Positions 55,637 to 64,000 of a stretch of DNA of 64,000 nt are shown in pieces (position 1 is the first letter of the stretch; every line of letters begins with the position of its first letter). The DNA lies in contig NZ_BBYK01000056.1 of the NCBI RefSeq assembly GCF_001570365.1, forward strand, positions 112,309-176,308, read 5' to 3'. The notes under the pieces were generated by a model. The model was not told where the DNA came from. It did not search any database and was given only the letters and a program-made list of their open reading frames with translations. The translations under genes were made by a program, and so were the position numbers. Origin of the DNA: Microtetraspora fusca (GTDB lineage: Bacteria; Actinomycetota; Actinomycetes; Streptosporangiales; Streptosporangiaceae).

Positions 55637-56667
55637 CCCAGCCGGGCCCTCTGCGGGTGCGCGTCGTCGAGGTCATCCGGGAGACCGCCGACGCGCACTC
55701 GCTCGTGCTCGAACCCGACGAGGACGGCCGGGACCGATTCGCCTACCGCCCCGGCCAGTTCCTCACCGTCCGGGTGCCGGCCGAGGGCGAGGGCGCGGTC
55801 GCGCGCTGCTACTCCCTGTGCAGTTCCCCCGTGCGGGGCGAGAAGCTCAAGGTGACCGTGAAGCGGGTGCGGGACGGCTACGCGTCGAACTGGATCTGCG
55901 ACAACGTCGCCGAGGGCGACACCCTCGAGGTGCTGCGGCCGTCGGGCACGTTCACCCCCGACTCGCTCGACCAGGACTTCCTCCTCTTCGCGGGAGGCAG
56001 CGGCGTCACGCCGGTCATGTCGATCCTCAAGTCCTGCCTGTACGGCGGGACCGGCGCGGTCACCCTGATCTACGCGAACCGGGACGAGCACTCCGTGATC
56101 TTCCGGGACGAGCTGATCACCCTCTGTGCCGAGTACGGCGACCGGCTGACCGTCGTCCACTGGCTGGAGTCCGTGCAGGGACTCCCGACCGCCGCCGGGT
56201 TCGCCGCGCTGACCCGGCCGTACACGGATCGGCAGGCGTTCGTCTGCGGCCCCGAGCCCTTCATGGACCTCGCGGTCGCGGTACTGGCCCGCCTCGGCGT
56301 GCCGGAGCGCCGGGTGCACGTGGAGCGTTTCACCTCGCTCGCCGGCGACCCGTTCGCCGACCCCGGTGTCGTCATCGACGACGTGGGCCCAGTCAGCGAG
56401 GTCGAGGTCGAGCTGGACGGCGAGACGCGGACCGTCACCTGGCCCAGGGGGAACAAGCTGCTCGACGTGCTGCTCGACGCCGGCCTGGACGCGCCCTTCT
56501 CCTGCCGCGAGGGCTCGTGCAGCGCGTGCGCCTGCGTCCTCCTGGAGGGCGAGGTCACGCTGGAGCACAACACGGTCCTCGACAAGCAGGACCTCGCCGA
56601 CGGCCTGATCCTGGCCTGCCAGGCGATCCCGGTCAGCGAGCGGCTCAGGGTCACCTTCGACGCCTGA
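55633..56667 (+). CDS. Ferredoxin-type oxygenase reductase (KshB-like)
   Basis: This 344-residue protein has an FAD domain (RCYSLCSSP), an NAD domain (FAGGSGVTPVMSIL, CGPEPFMD) and a plant-type [2Fe-2S] domain with C291, C296, C299 and C329. This order matches KshB, the reductase of 3-ketosteroid 9-alpha-hydroxylase, and related ring-oxygenase reductases. KshA, the oxygenase, is not in the window. It overlaps the KstD-like gene by ATGA, so both steroid B-ring-opening activities are co-expressed. Confidence 0.88.
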   Translation: MTQPGPLRVRVVEVIRETADAHSLVLEPDEDGRDRFAYRPGQFLTVRVPAEGEGAVARCYSLCSSPVRGEKLKVTVKRVRDGYASNWICDNVAEGDTLEVLRPSGTFTPDSLDQDFLLFAGGSGVTPVMSILKSCLYGGTGAVTLIYANRDEHSVIFRDELITLCAEYGDRLTVVHWLESVQGLPTAAGFAALTRPYTDRQAFVCGPEPFMDLAVAVLARLGVPERRVHVERFTSLAGDPFADPGVVIDDVGPVSEVEVELDGETRTVTWPRGNKLLDVLLDAGLDAPFSCREGSCSACACVLLEGEVTLEHNTVLDKQDLADGLILACQAIPVSERLRVTFDA

Positions 56668-56794
56668 CCTTCCGGCCGCGCGCGGGCGACTCCCACTCAG
56701 CGGGAGACGCGGCGCGACCGGCGAACCATGACTGGAACCTTTGACGCAGGAGCCTGCCCGGACGGGCACGGCCCGACGATCCAGGAGGAAGCGG

Positions 56795-57595
56795 ATGCTG
56801 GAGGCGGCAGAACGCGTGGCCGCGGCCGAGCGACTGTGGGCCGCTGAGCGGGACCGGAGACCGATCGCCCCGCTCACCGAGTCGTTCCCGGGCATCGACG
56901 TCGTCGACGCGTACGAGATCCAGCTCGTCAACATCCGCAGGCGCCTCGCCGGCGGGGCCCGCGTGTACGGGCACAAGGTGGGGCTGTCCTCCCTGGTCAT
57001 GCAGCGCATGATGGGCGTCGACGAGCCCGACTACGGGCACCTGCTCGACACGATGGTGCTGTCGGAGGACACGCCCATCCAGGCGGCCGCGTACTGCTAC
57101 CCGCGGATCGAGGTGGAGATCGGCTACGTGCTGGGCGCGAGCCTGCCCGGCGAGGGATGCACCGAGGAGGACGTGCTCGCCGCCACCGAGTACATCGTGC
57201 CGAGCATCGAGCTCATCGACAGCCGGATCACCGACTGGAAGATCGGCCTCGCCGACACCATCGCCGACAACGCGTCCTCGGCGGGCGTGCTCCTCGGCGC
57301 GGCCCGGGTCAGCCCCAAGGATCTGAACCCGTCCGGCATCGAGGCCGTGCTGTACGCGGTGGACGGCTCCCCGGCCGGGACCGAGATCGCACGCGGCAAC
57401 ACGGACGCGGTGCTGGGCGACCCGACCACCGCGGTGGCGTGGCTGGCCAGGAAGGTGGCCTCCTTCGGAGTGAAGCTCGAAGCCGGGCACGTGATCCTCC
57501 CCGGATCCTGCACGCGCGCCGTGGACGCGCGCCCCGGCGACACCTTCCGCGCCGAGTTCGCCGGGCTCGGCTCCGTGACCGCTCGATTCGAATGA
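56795..57595 (+). CDS. 2-hydroxypenta-2,4-dienoate hydratase family (HsaE/MhpD-like)
   Basis: This 266-residue protein shows the fumarylacetoacetase-like hydratase pattern: [31 protein letters not shown], metal-site region [25 protein letters not shown] and [12 protein letters not shown]. It adds water to 2-hydroxy-2,4-dienoates to form 4-hydroxy-2-oxoacids. AGGAGGA fixes the ATG at 56795. It begins the hydratase-dehydrogenase-aldolase trio common to meta-cleavage pathways. Confidence 0.92.
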   Translation: MLEAAERVAAAERLWAAERDRRPIAPLTESFPGIDVVDAYEIQLVNIRRRLAGGARVYGHKVGLSSLVMQRMMGVDEPDYGHLLDTMVLSEDTPIQAAAYCYPRIEVEIGYVLGASLPGEGCTEEDVLAATEYIVPSIELIDSRITDWKIGLADTIADNASSAGVLLGAARVSPKDLNPSGIEAVLYAVDGSPAGTEIARGNTDAVLGDPTTAVAWLARKVASFGVKLEAGHVILPGSCTRAVDARPGDTFRAEFAGLGSVTARFE

Positions 57596-57605
57596 GGGTG
57601 AGACA

Positions 57606-58514
57606 GTGACCAAGGCGACCGCCGCCATCGTCGGCTCGGGCAACATCGGGACCGACCTGATGTACAAGCTGCTGCGTTCCGACCTGATCGAGCCGCGCTG
57701 GGTGATCGGCGTTGACCCGGACAGCCCCGGCCTGAAGCGGGCGGAGACGCACGGACTGATCACCTCGGCCGAGGGCGCCGACTGGCTGCTCGCCCAGGAC
57801 GAGCGCCCCGACATCGTCTTCGAGGCCACGTCCGCGTACGTCCACAAGGTCAACGCGCCGAAGTACCAGGCCCTCGGCATCCAGGCCGTGGACCTGACCC
57901 CGGCCGCGCTCGGCCCCGCCGTCGTGCCCGCGGTCAACCTCGGCGCCCACCTGGACGCGCCCAACGTCAGCCTGATCACCTGCGGCGGCCAGGCCACGAT
58001 CCCCGTCGTGCACGCGGTCTCCCGGGTCACCGAGGTCGCCTACGCCGAGATCGTGGCCAGCGTGGCCTCCCCGTCGGCCGGCCCCGGCACCCGGGCGAAC
58101 ATCGACGAGTTCACCAAGACCACCAGCCGCGGCATCGAGACGATCGGCGGCGCCCAGCGGGGCAAGGCGATCATCATCCTCAACCCGGCCGAGCCGCCGA
58201 TGCTCATGCAGGACACCGTCTTCTGCTCGATCCCCGAGGACGCGGACCGCGACGCCGTCGCCGCGTCCATCCACGACGTCATCGCCTCGGTCGCCTCGTA
58301 CGTGCCCGGTTACCGGCTGCGCGCCGAGCCGCAGTTCGACGACCCGACGCCGGTGAGCGGCGGGCTGGCCCGGGTGGCGGTCTTCCTGGAGGTGGAGGGC
58401 GCCGGGGACTTCCTCCCGCCGTACTCCGGCAACCTCGACATCATGACCGCCGCCGCCACCAAGGTCGGCGAGGGCTTCGCGCAGCGCGTCGTCTCCGCAC
58501 GCGTGCCGTCCTAG
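57606..58514 (+). CDS. Acylating acetaldehyde dehydrogenase (HsaG/MhpF-like)
   Basis: This 302-residue protein has the NAD motif [18 protein letters not shown], the catalytic Cys in [17 protein letters not shown] and a C-terminal domain with [15 protein letters not shown], the standard MhpF/DmpF form. It oxidises acetaldehyde or propionaldehyde to acyl-CoA and forms a channeling complex with the aldolase encoded next. The GTG start has GAGGGTGAGA upstream. Confidence 0.94.
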   Translation: MTKATAAIVGSGNIGTDLMYKLLRSDLIEPRWVIGVDPDSPGLKRAETHGLITSAEGADWLLAQDERPDIVFEATSAYVHKVNAPKYQALGIQAVDLTPAALGPAVVPAVNLGAHLDAPNVSLITCGGQATIPVVHAVSRVTEVAYAEIVASVASPSAGPGTRANIDEFTKTTSRGIETIGGAQRGKAIIILNPAEPPMLMQDTVFCSIPEDADRDAVAASIHDVIASVASYVPGYRLRAEPQFDDPTPVSGGLARVAVFLEVEGAGDFLPPYSGNLDIMTAAATKVGEGFAQRVVSARVPS

Positions 58515-58544
58515 TCCGCCTCACCCGTCCAAGGAGAGCCATCC

Positions 58545-59576
58545 ATGCCCTACAGCGCCGACCTCGACATCCGGGTCACCGACTCGTCGTTGCGCGACGG
58601 CTCGCACGCCAAGCAGCACCAGTTCACCGTCGAGCACGTCCGCTCCATCGTCGCGGCCCTGGACGACGCCGGGGTGCCGGTCATCGAGGTCACGCACGGC
58701 GACGGCCTCGGCGGCTCGTCGTTCAACTACGGCTTCAGCCACACCCCGGAGCAGGAGCTGATCAAGGCGGCCGTCAAGACGGCGAAGCGCGCCAAGATCG
58801 CCTTTCTGATGCTGCCCGGCCTCGGCGTCCAGGACGACATCCGCGAGGCGGCCGGCAACGGCGCGAGCGTCTGCCGGATCGCCACCCACTGCACCGAGGC
58901 GGACATCTCGGTCCAGCACTTCGGGCTGGCCAGGGACCTCGGCCTGGAGACCGTCGGCTTCCTGATGATGGCGCACAGCCAGCCGCCGGAGGTCCTCGCC
59001 AAGCAGGCGCGCATCATGGCCGACGCCGGCTGCCAGTGCGTGTACGTCGTCGACTCCGCCGGCGCCCTGATCATGGAGCAGACCGGCGACCGCATCTCCG
59101 CCCTGGTCGCCGAGCTGGGGGCGGACGCCCAGGTGGGCTTCCACGGCCACGAGAACCTCGGCCTCGGCGTCGCCAACTCGGTGCTCGCCGTACGCGCCGG
59201 GGCGCTCCAGATCGACGGCTCGACCCGCAGGTTCGGGGCCGGGGCCGGCAACACCCCCGTCGAGGCGTTCGCCGCGGTCGCCGAGAAGCTCGGCATCCGC
59301 ACCGGCATCGACATTCTCAAGATCATCGACGCCGCCGAGGACGTCGTGCGCCCGATCATGGACGGCGAGTGCCTGCTCGACCGGCTCTCACTGACCATGG
59401 GCTACGCCGGGGTCTACTCCAGCTTCCTCAAACACGCCGACCGCCAGGCCAGGAAGTACGGCGTCTCGGGCGCCGAGATCCTCATCGAGGCCGGGCGGCG
59501 CAAGCTCGTCGGCGGGCAGGAAGACCAGCTCATCGAAATCGCAGTCGCACTCGCGGGGAAGCGGGAGAAGGAATGA
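58545..59576 (+). CDS. 4-hydroxy-2-oxovalerate aldolase (HsaF/MhpE-like)
   Basis: This 343-residue TIM barrel of the DmpG/HMGL group has the N-terminal [15 protein letters not shown] (metal and catalytic residues of the RDG motif), [29 protein letters not shown] (metal-binding His pair) and a C-terminal interface domain. It cleaves 4-hydroxy-2-oxoacids to pyruvate and an aldehyde that passes to the partner dehydrogenase. AAGGAG precedes the ATG; the stop overlaps the HsaA-like ATG. Confidence 0.95.
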   Translation: MPYSADLDIRVTDSSLRDGSHAKQHQFTVEHVRSIVAALDDAGVPVIEVTHGDGLGGSSFNYGFSHTPEQELIKAAVKTAKRAKIAFLMLPGLGVQDDIREAAGNGASVCRIATHCTEADISVQHFGLARDLGLETVGFLMMAHSQPPEVLAKQARIMADAGCQCVYVVDSAGALIMEQTGDRISALVAELGADAQVGFHGHENLGLGVANSVLAVRAGALQIDGSTRRFGAGAGNTPVEAFAAVAEKLGIRTGIDILKIIDAAEDVVRPIMDGECLLDRLSLTMGYAGVYSSFLKHADRQARKYGVSGAEILIEAGRRKLVGGQEDQLIEIAVALAGKREKE

Positions 59577-60757
59577 CCAACCAGGTACTCGAGGCGATCA
59601 ACCAGCGTGCCGAGGAACTGCGCGCCCTCGGCTCCTCGAACGAGGCCCTCGGCAGACTCGACGACCAGGCGGCCAAGGTGCTGCGCGAGTCGAACGTCAT
59701 CCGGATGCTCCAGCCGAAGACCCACGGCGGCCTCGAGTTCCACCCCCGGGACTTCGCCGAGACCGTGATGAAGATCGCGAGCCTCGACGGCTCGACCGGC
59801 TGGGTCGCCGGCGTGGTGGGCGTCCACCCCTGGGAGATGGCGTTCGCCGACCCCCGGGTGCAGCAGGAGGTCTGGGGCGAGAACCAGGACACCTGGATCG
59901 CCTCGCCGTACGCGCCGATGGGCGTCGCCCGGCCCGTGGACGGCGGGTACGTCTTCAACGGCCGCTGGCAGTTCTCGTCCGGAACCGACCACTGCGACTG
60001 GATCTTCCTCGGCGGCTTCCTCGGCGACGACGAGGGCAAGATGGCCCAGCCGCCCGTGTCCATGCACCTGATCCTGCCCCGGTCCGACTACCAGATCGTC
60101 GACGACTCCTGGGACGTCGTCGGCCTGCGCGGCACCGGCAGCAAGGACATCATCGTCAAGGACGCCTTCGTCCCCGAGTACCGCACCCTGCAGTACACCA
60201 AGGTCGTGGACGGCTCCGCGGCCAAGGAGGCCGGGCTGACCAACCCCATCTACCACCTGCCGTTCTCCGCCGCGTTCCCCCTCGGCATCACCGCATCGGT
60301 GATCGGCATCGCCGAGGGTGCCCTCGCGCACCACATGGCGTACCAGCGGGGCCGTGTGCAGGTCACCGGCACCAGGATCAAGGACGATCCGTACGTGCTG
60401 TACGCGATCAGCGAGGCGGCGGCCGAGATCGCGGCGGCCCGCTCGGCGCTGCTCGACAACGCCTCCCGGATGTACGACATCGTCGCCTCCGGCCGCGAGG
60501 TCACCTTCGACGAGCGCGCGGTCGGCCGGCGGACCCAGGTCGCGGCGGCCTGGCGGGCGGTGCGCGCGGTCGACGAGATCGTGGCCCGCTCGGGCGGCAA
60601 CGCCATGCGCATGGACAACCCCATCCAGCGCTTCTGGCGGGACGCGCACATGGGCCTGGCGCACGCCATCCACGTGCCCGGCTCGGTCTTCCACGTCTCC
60701 GCGCTCACCCAGCTCGACATCGAACCGCCGAACGGCCCGATGCGCTCCATGATCTGA
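59573..60757 (+). CDS. Flavin-dependent monooxygenase, acyl-CoA-dehydrogenase fold (HsaA-like)
   Basis: This 394-residue protein has the length and motifs of Hsa[68 protein letters not shown], and the tail [22 protein letters not shown]. It would hydroxylate the phenolic secosteroid 3-HSA to the catechol 3,4-DHSA with reduced flavin from HsaB. It overlaps the aldolase gene and is the last gene of the operon. The extradiol dioxygenase that should use its product is not present. Confidence 0.92.
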   Translation: MTNQVLEAINQRAEELRALGSSNEALGRLDDQAAKVLRESNVIRMLQPKTHGGLEFHPRDFAETVMKIASLDGSTGWVAGVVGVHPWEMAFADPRVQQEVWGENQDTWIASPYAPMGVARPVDGGYVFNGRWQFSSGTDHCDWIFLGGFLGDDEGKMAQPPVSMHLILPRSDYQIVDDSWDVVGLRGTGSKDIIVKDAFVPEYRTLQYTKVVDGSAAKEAGLTNPIYHLPFSAAFPLGITASVIGIAEGALAHHMAYQRGRVQVTGTRIKDDPYVLYAISEAAAEIAAARSALLDNASRMYDIVASGREVTFDERAVGRRTQVAAAWRAVRAVDEIVARSGGNAMRMDNPIQRFWRDAHMGLAHAIHVPGSVFHVSALTQLDIEPPNGPMRSMI

Positions 60758-60870
60758 CCACCACTCCTCGCTCGGCGGAACGGACCACCCAGAAAGAACC
60801 GCCGGGGATGGACATCAGGGAGTGCCCCTGAAAAGGCTGTGGGGCGGGGAGGACCACCCGGGAGTACCCC

Positions 60871-60990
60871 TGGAAAGGCCGCCGAGAAAGGGCCGCCGAG
60901 AAAGGGCCGTCGGGAAAGGGCCGTCGGGAAAGGGCCGTCGGGAAAGGGCCGTCGGGAAAGGGCCGCTGGGAAGGCGCTCGCGGGGAAGGC
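60871..60990. repeat. 14-bp tandem repeat array
   Basis: The unit GAAAGGGCCGTCGG (first copies GAAAGGGCCGCCGA) repeats about seven times between 60871 and 60972. It then degenerates into two copies of GGGAAGGCGCTCGC up to about 60990. The central four copies are identical. Confidence 0.85.
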
Positions 60991-61280
60991 GCTCGCGTTC
61001 GAGGGCCGTCACCGGGACGGACGCGCGGTCGGCTTCCAGGGTCTGCGCCGTCCGGCCCCGTTCGCTGCCGCGCGCTCGGCTTGCAGGGGGTCCGCGTTGT
61101 CCGGGCCCATGTCCGCCGTGCGGCCGGGTTGCAGGGAGCCCGGTTTGCAGGGAATCGGGGCTGTACGGCGCCGTCCCGGCTGCGCGCTCGGGTGCGCGTG
61201 GCGCGGGCCGACGAGCCGTTGGCCTCAGCGCGTCAGCGCGGGCGCGGGCAGCGGCGGCCGAGGTTCCTCGGCCGCCGCGC

Positions 61281-61607
61281 GGCGTACTGGAGGATGCCGG
61301 TCGTGGTGCCTGCGGACGTGAGCGCGTCGGCGTGGGCGGGCAGGGGCCGCTGTCCACGGCCGCGCAGCTCGCTCTCGCGCCCCTCGCGTGCTCGGCGTAC
61401 TGGAGGATGCCGGTCGTGGTGCCTGCGGACGTGAGCGCGTCGGCGTGGGCGGGCAGGGGCCGCTGTCCACGGCCGCGCAGCTCGCTCTCGCGCCCCTCGC
61501 GTGCTCGGCGTACTGGAGGATGCCGGTCGTGGTGCCTGCGGACGTGAGCGCGTCGGCGTGGGCGGGCAGGGGCCGCTGTCCACGGCCGCGCAGCTCGCTC
61601 TCGCACC
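61281..61607. repeat. Perfect 113-bp tandem triplication
   Basis: Three head-to-tail copies start at 61281, 61394 and 61507 with GGCGTACTGGAGGATGCC. The first two are 113 bases and identical; the third matches until about 61605 and then diverges. The identity points to recent duplication. 113 is not a multiple of three, so no reading frame is conserved across copies. Confidence 0.95.
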
Positions 61608-61958
61608 CGTCGGCTACCGGCCTGCCGGTGAACTCGTGCCGGCCTGGCGCGGGACCGGCCCGGTCAACGCCCTCCACCCCTTCAATCCGCCGCTATCGCC
61701 GAATCGCCCCAGGGTCCCGTCTTCGGCGCGCCGCTCTCGCATGTCCCGGGCCGTCACCGCTTTCTCGGCCTCTTCCACGAAGTCCGCCTACATCGCGACA
61801 ACGCTGTCACCCTGCCATTCGCGAATGCCCCCAACCGGAATGCCGGACCCGATGCTCACAAAGAGTACAAGTGTGACTACTCAGAGTTGCATATCGAACG
61901 TGTGAGCGATATCCTCGCAGAGCATCGACCATCAGAGCGGGAGCGGGGGTGTGAAGAG

Positions 61959-64000
61959 ATGATGCTTTCGGGTGGCGTCCTGCTGTCGCACCGACCGGAA
62001 GACACACCTGCGCCCCGCTCATCCGCCGCGCCTTCCACGTCATCGCGACGGCGGCGCGGGGCCAGGCGGCACACGCCGTTCATCGGATCCGATCGCTTCG
62101 CCGGCGACTCCTACGGCGCGGTTCTCCTCGACCGCGCCCGCAGCGCCAGTGACGGCGGAGAAGTTCCTGATCCCGTACTGAATGACACGACGCGTTCTGC
62201 CGGGCGAGGTGGGCGACGCGGCGAGCCGGACGAGACGCTGTCCTGGGCCCGGCGGCTGCTCGGCCTCCCTGATGCGGCAGAAGACCAGAAGCCTGGCGGC
62301 GGTGGCCGGCCTTCGGGTCCGGCACGATGGCCGATCATGCCCGCTCCCGTAGAGCCCGCCTGCTCCGGCGACCGGACGGCCGAGCCAGGAGAAGAGGTTG
62401 GTCGCGGGGCCGAGCCGCAGCGTCCCGGGTGCGATGGCGGTGCTCTTCCCGGCCGGGACGAGCTACCGCGGCCCGGGTACAACCGTGCCGGCCTGTCGGC
62501 CTGGGACGGGATCTGGCAGGGCCGCCGTCCCACCCTCGACGAGTCGCCTGCGAAGGGCCCTCTGCGTGCTGGTCGTGGTGATCGGCAGCGGAACAACTCG
62601 GGCCGGCAGGACGGGGACCGGCGGGGCGGCGACCGGCGGGCTGCTGGGAATGCTGCCGCCGATGGCTGGGACGCTGCTGCTGATCGCCAAGGTGCTGGCT
62701 GCGACAGCCGAGGTGCTGGCGGTGACTCCCGGAGCGCTGGTCGTGATGGCGGAGGCGTTGCCACCGATGGCCGGGGTGGTGAGGGCCACGGCGTCGGCGG
62801 CCGGACCGCTGGCGATGATCAACGAGGCGCTGGTCGTGGTGGTCGGAACGCTCTTGGCTGGGGCGCTGCCGGCGACAGCCGCGGCGCTGATGCACCCAGG
62901 GCTGGCGGTGATGGCCAGGACGGTGTGGGCCCGGCCGCTGCTGGTGGTGATGGCCGGGTGGGGGACTGGCCCGACCTGAACCTTGCCGGCCGCGACGTCA
63001 TGGACCTGCTCGCTCGGGCCGAGCGGCTGGCCGCAGGTACAGCGAACGTGCCAGGCGAGACCGGGTCTGGGGCCGAGACCGGGGCCAGGTCTGGGACCGA
63101 GACCGGGTCTCGGGCCAGGGCTGGGACCGGGACCGGGCCTGGGGCTGGGGCCGGGCCTGGGGCTGGAGCTGGGTTTGGTGGTGAGGCTGAGGTGGCGATG
63201 GCCGAGATCGTGGCGTTGGCGCGGGCGATCGATCTGGCCGAAGCCGCCATGGCCGCCCGCCTCCGCCTGGCCGAGGCCGGGAAAGGGCATCACCTGTTCG
63301 GGCGGCGATCGATCGGGGCGTGGCTGGCAGCGGCCACCGGCTCACGCACCGCCCGCGCCGCGGAACGCGTCACCCTGGCCCGGCAACTGCCGCGCCTGCC
63401 CCACACCGCTCACCTGCTCGCCTCCGGCCGGCTGTCGTTCGGGTATGCGGCGACGATCGCTTCCACCACCCGTCATCTGGATGATGCGGAGACGGTGCTG
63501 GCCGAGCCGATCCTGCTGGAACTCGCGCGGGCATCAGCCTCCACGGTGGAGGACGTGGCCCGCGCCGGCCAGACCATCTTCGAGACGATCGACCCGGATG
63601 GGAGGCTGGCGCGGGCGGCGGCCAAGACCGAACGCCAGCACCTCACCATCGCCGAGACCGCGGATGGGATGGGCCGCCTGAGCGGGCTGCTGGACCCCGA
63701 GTTGAAGATGCAGCTGAAGACGTGGCTGGAACCCTTGGCGGTCAAGGCCGACAGCACCGATGTGCGCAGCCACGCCCGCCGGATGGCCGACGCTTTGGCC
63801 ATCCGCCTCTCGCAGGGTGGGCGGCGCACGGTCATGCACGTGTCCGTGACTGAGCAGACCCTGACCGGCCAATCGGAGGAGCCGGCCTTTCTGGAGGACG
63901 GCACCCCGATCCCGGCCCAGGACGCCCGCCGGATGGCCTACACCGCCGACCTACGCAGGGTGCTCCGCGACGCCGACGGCATCGTGAAGGACTTCGGGCG
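61959..64000 (+). CDS. DUF222 domain protein (HNH endonuclease family), 3' end missing
   Basis: An uninterrupted frame of at least 680 codons runs from ATG 61959 off the right edge. Residues to about 120 are Arg/Pro/Ala-rich. About 170-345 is a disordered Gly/Ala/Asp/Arg tract (GAGGDSRSAG-type repeats), and about 365-405 consists of ETGSGAETGARSG/GPGAGAGPGAG repeats. From about 411 a DUF222 domain follows (EIVALARAIDLAEAAMAARL, GWxxx-like FGRRSIGAWLAAAT, LPHTAHLLASGRLSFGYAATIA, GRLSGLLDPELKMQLKTWLEPLAV). DUF222 proteins usually end in an HNH nuclease, which would lie beyond the window. Two adjacent ATGs and a frame open further upstream make the start uncertain. Confidence 0.75.
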   Translation, partial: MMLSGGVLLSHRPEDTPAPRSSAAPSTSSRRRRGARRHTPFIGSDRFAGDSYGAVLLDRARSASDGGEVPDPVLNDTTRSAGRGGRRGEPDETLSWARRLLGLPDAAEDQKPGGGGRPSGPARWPIMPAPVEPACSGDRTAEPGEEVGRGAEPQRPGCDGGALPGRDELPRPGYNRAGLSAWDGIWQGRRPTLDESPAKGPLRAGRGDRQRNNSGRQDGDRRGGDRRAAGNAAADGWDAAADRQGAGCDSRGAGGDSRSAGRDGGGVATDGRGGEGHGVGGRTAGDDQRGAGRGGRNALGWGAAGDSRGADAPRAGGDGQDGVGPAAAGGDGRVGDWPDLNLAGRDVMDLLARAERLAAGTANVPGETGSGAETGARSGTETGSRARAGTGTGPGAGAGPGAGAGFGGEAEVAMAEIVALARAIDLAEAAMAARLRLAEAGKGHHLFGRRSIGAWLAAATGSRTARAAERVTLARQLPRLPHTAHLLASGRLSFGYAATIASTTRHLDDAETVLAEPILLELARASASTVEDVARAGQTIFETIDPDGRLARAAAKTERQHLTIAETADGMGRLSGLLDPELKMQLKTWLEPLAVKADSTDVRSHARRMADALAIRLSQGGRRTVMHVSVTEQTLTGQSEEPAFLEDGTPIPAQDARRMAYTADLRRVLRDADGIVKDFG

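Larger units (their letters stand above)
60758..61958. other. Repeat-rich stretch without an intact gene
   Basis: This stretch of 1.2 kb follows the catabolic operon. It contains a 14-bp repeat array, a 113-bp triplication and, from about 61680 on, a lower-GC stretch that stays open in the frame of the downstream DUF222 gene. That stretch encodes protein-like sequence (FLGLFHEVRLHRDNAVTLPF; KCDYSELHIERVSDILAEHR), so the DUF222 gene or a predecessor may start earlier than annotated. Open frames through the repeats are low-complexity and are not called as genes. Confidence 0.5.

Noticed and set aside
61281..61607. CRISPR array
   Set aside because: The repeats are directly adjacent 113-bp units without unique spacers, and no cas gene is present.
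60822..61876. Open frames on both strands through the repeat region
   Set aside because: Their translations are only repeated low-complexity peptides from the 14-bp and 113-bp units.

Overview
This is about 64 kb of very high-GC DNA with GC-rich third codon positions, many GTG/TTG starts, ATGA/GTGA operon overlaps, a fused isobutyryl-CoA mutase, an actinobacterial-type c-di-AMP riboswitch and steroid-ring degradation genes. All of this points to a filamentous actinomycete. Streptosporangiales-like (Nonomuraea/Streptosporangium type) is my inference, not a proven placement. I saw no rRNA, tRNA, CRISPR array or intact insertion sequence.

Layout. 1-4.4 kb: a five-gene carbohydrate operon (Gfo/Idh/MocA oxidoreductase end, TIM-barrel isomerase, cytoplasmic GH20 hexosaminidase, NAD-dependent epimerase-like protein, DapA-like aldolase). 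4.4-8 kb: a frameshifted DUF4190/DUF4352 membrane protein, a VapBC-type toxin-antitoxin pair, a fragment of a RiPP-type ATP-grasp maturase and an MFS exporter, with a divergent ArsR-like regulator at 8-9 kb. 9-18.3 kb: a muconate-cycloisomerase-like enzyme, a NarL two-component system, DUF6223, 4-hydroxyphenylpyruvate dioxygenase with an amino-acid dehydrogenase, and a TetR-controlled SnoaL/MFS pair. 18.3-20.2 kb: a c-di-AMP riboswitch upstream of a secreted GH25 lysozyme, followed by an IS30 transposase tail whose sequence forms the terminator. 20.2-23.7 kb: ROK regulator, YdjC/ChbG deacetylase and sugar symporter. 23.8-33.2 kb: MDR reductase, icmF, a lipoprotein, ctaD with DMT transporters and an SDR.

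33.3-36.6 kb is a decaying glycosyltransferase locus: two intact glycosyltransferases (GT4, GT9) sit between fragments of UDP-galactopyranose mutase, another GT and a frameshifted GT2. 36.6-46.2 kb holds an HD protein, beta-carbonic anhydrase, GntR/MFS, an orphan histidine kinase, a secreted M4 metalloprotease, DUF1275 and a lipoprotein. 46.4-49.5 kb is a probable copper-handling operon (DUF6153, multicopper oxidase, F510_1955-like lipoprotein). 49.6-51 kb has a SnoaL-like protein and an LLM flavin oxidoreductase.

51.3-60.8 kb is a steroid-ring catabolic cluster: an IclR regulator, an HsaB-like flavin reductase, and a coupled run of HsaD-like hydrolase, KstD-like dehydrogenase, KshB-like reductase, hydratase, acylating acetaldehyde dehydrogenase, hydroxy-oxovalerate aldolase and HsaA-like monooxygenase. 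The ring-cleaving dioxygenase (HsaC) and the KshA oxygenase are not in the window. 60.8-62 kb is repeat-rich non-coding DNA with a 14-bp repeat array and a perfect 113-bp triplication. It leads into a DUF222 (HNH-nuclease family) gene with an unusually long low-complexity N-terminus that runs off the right edge.
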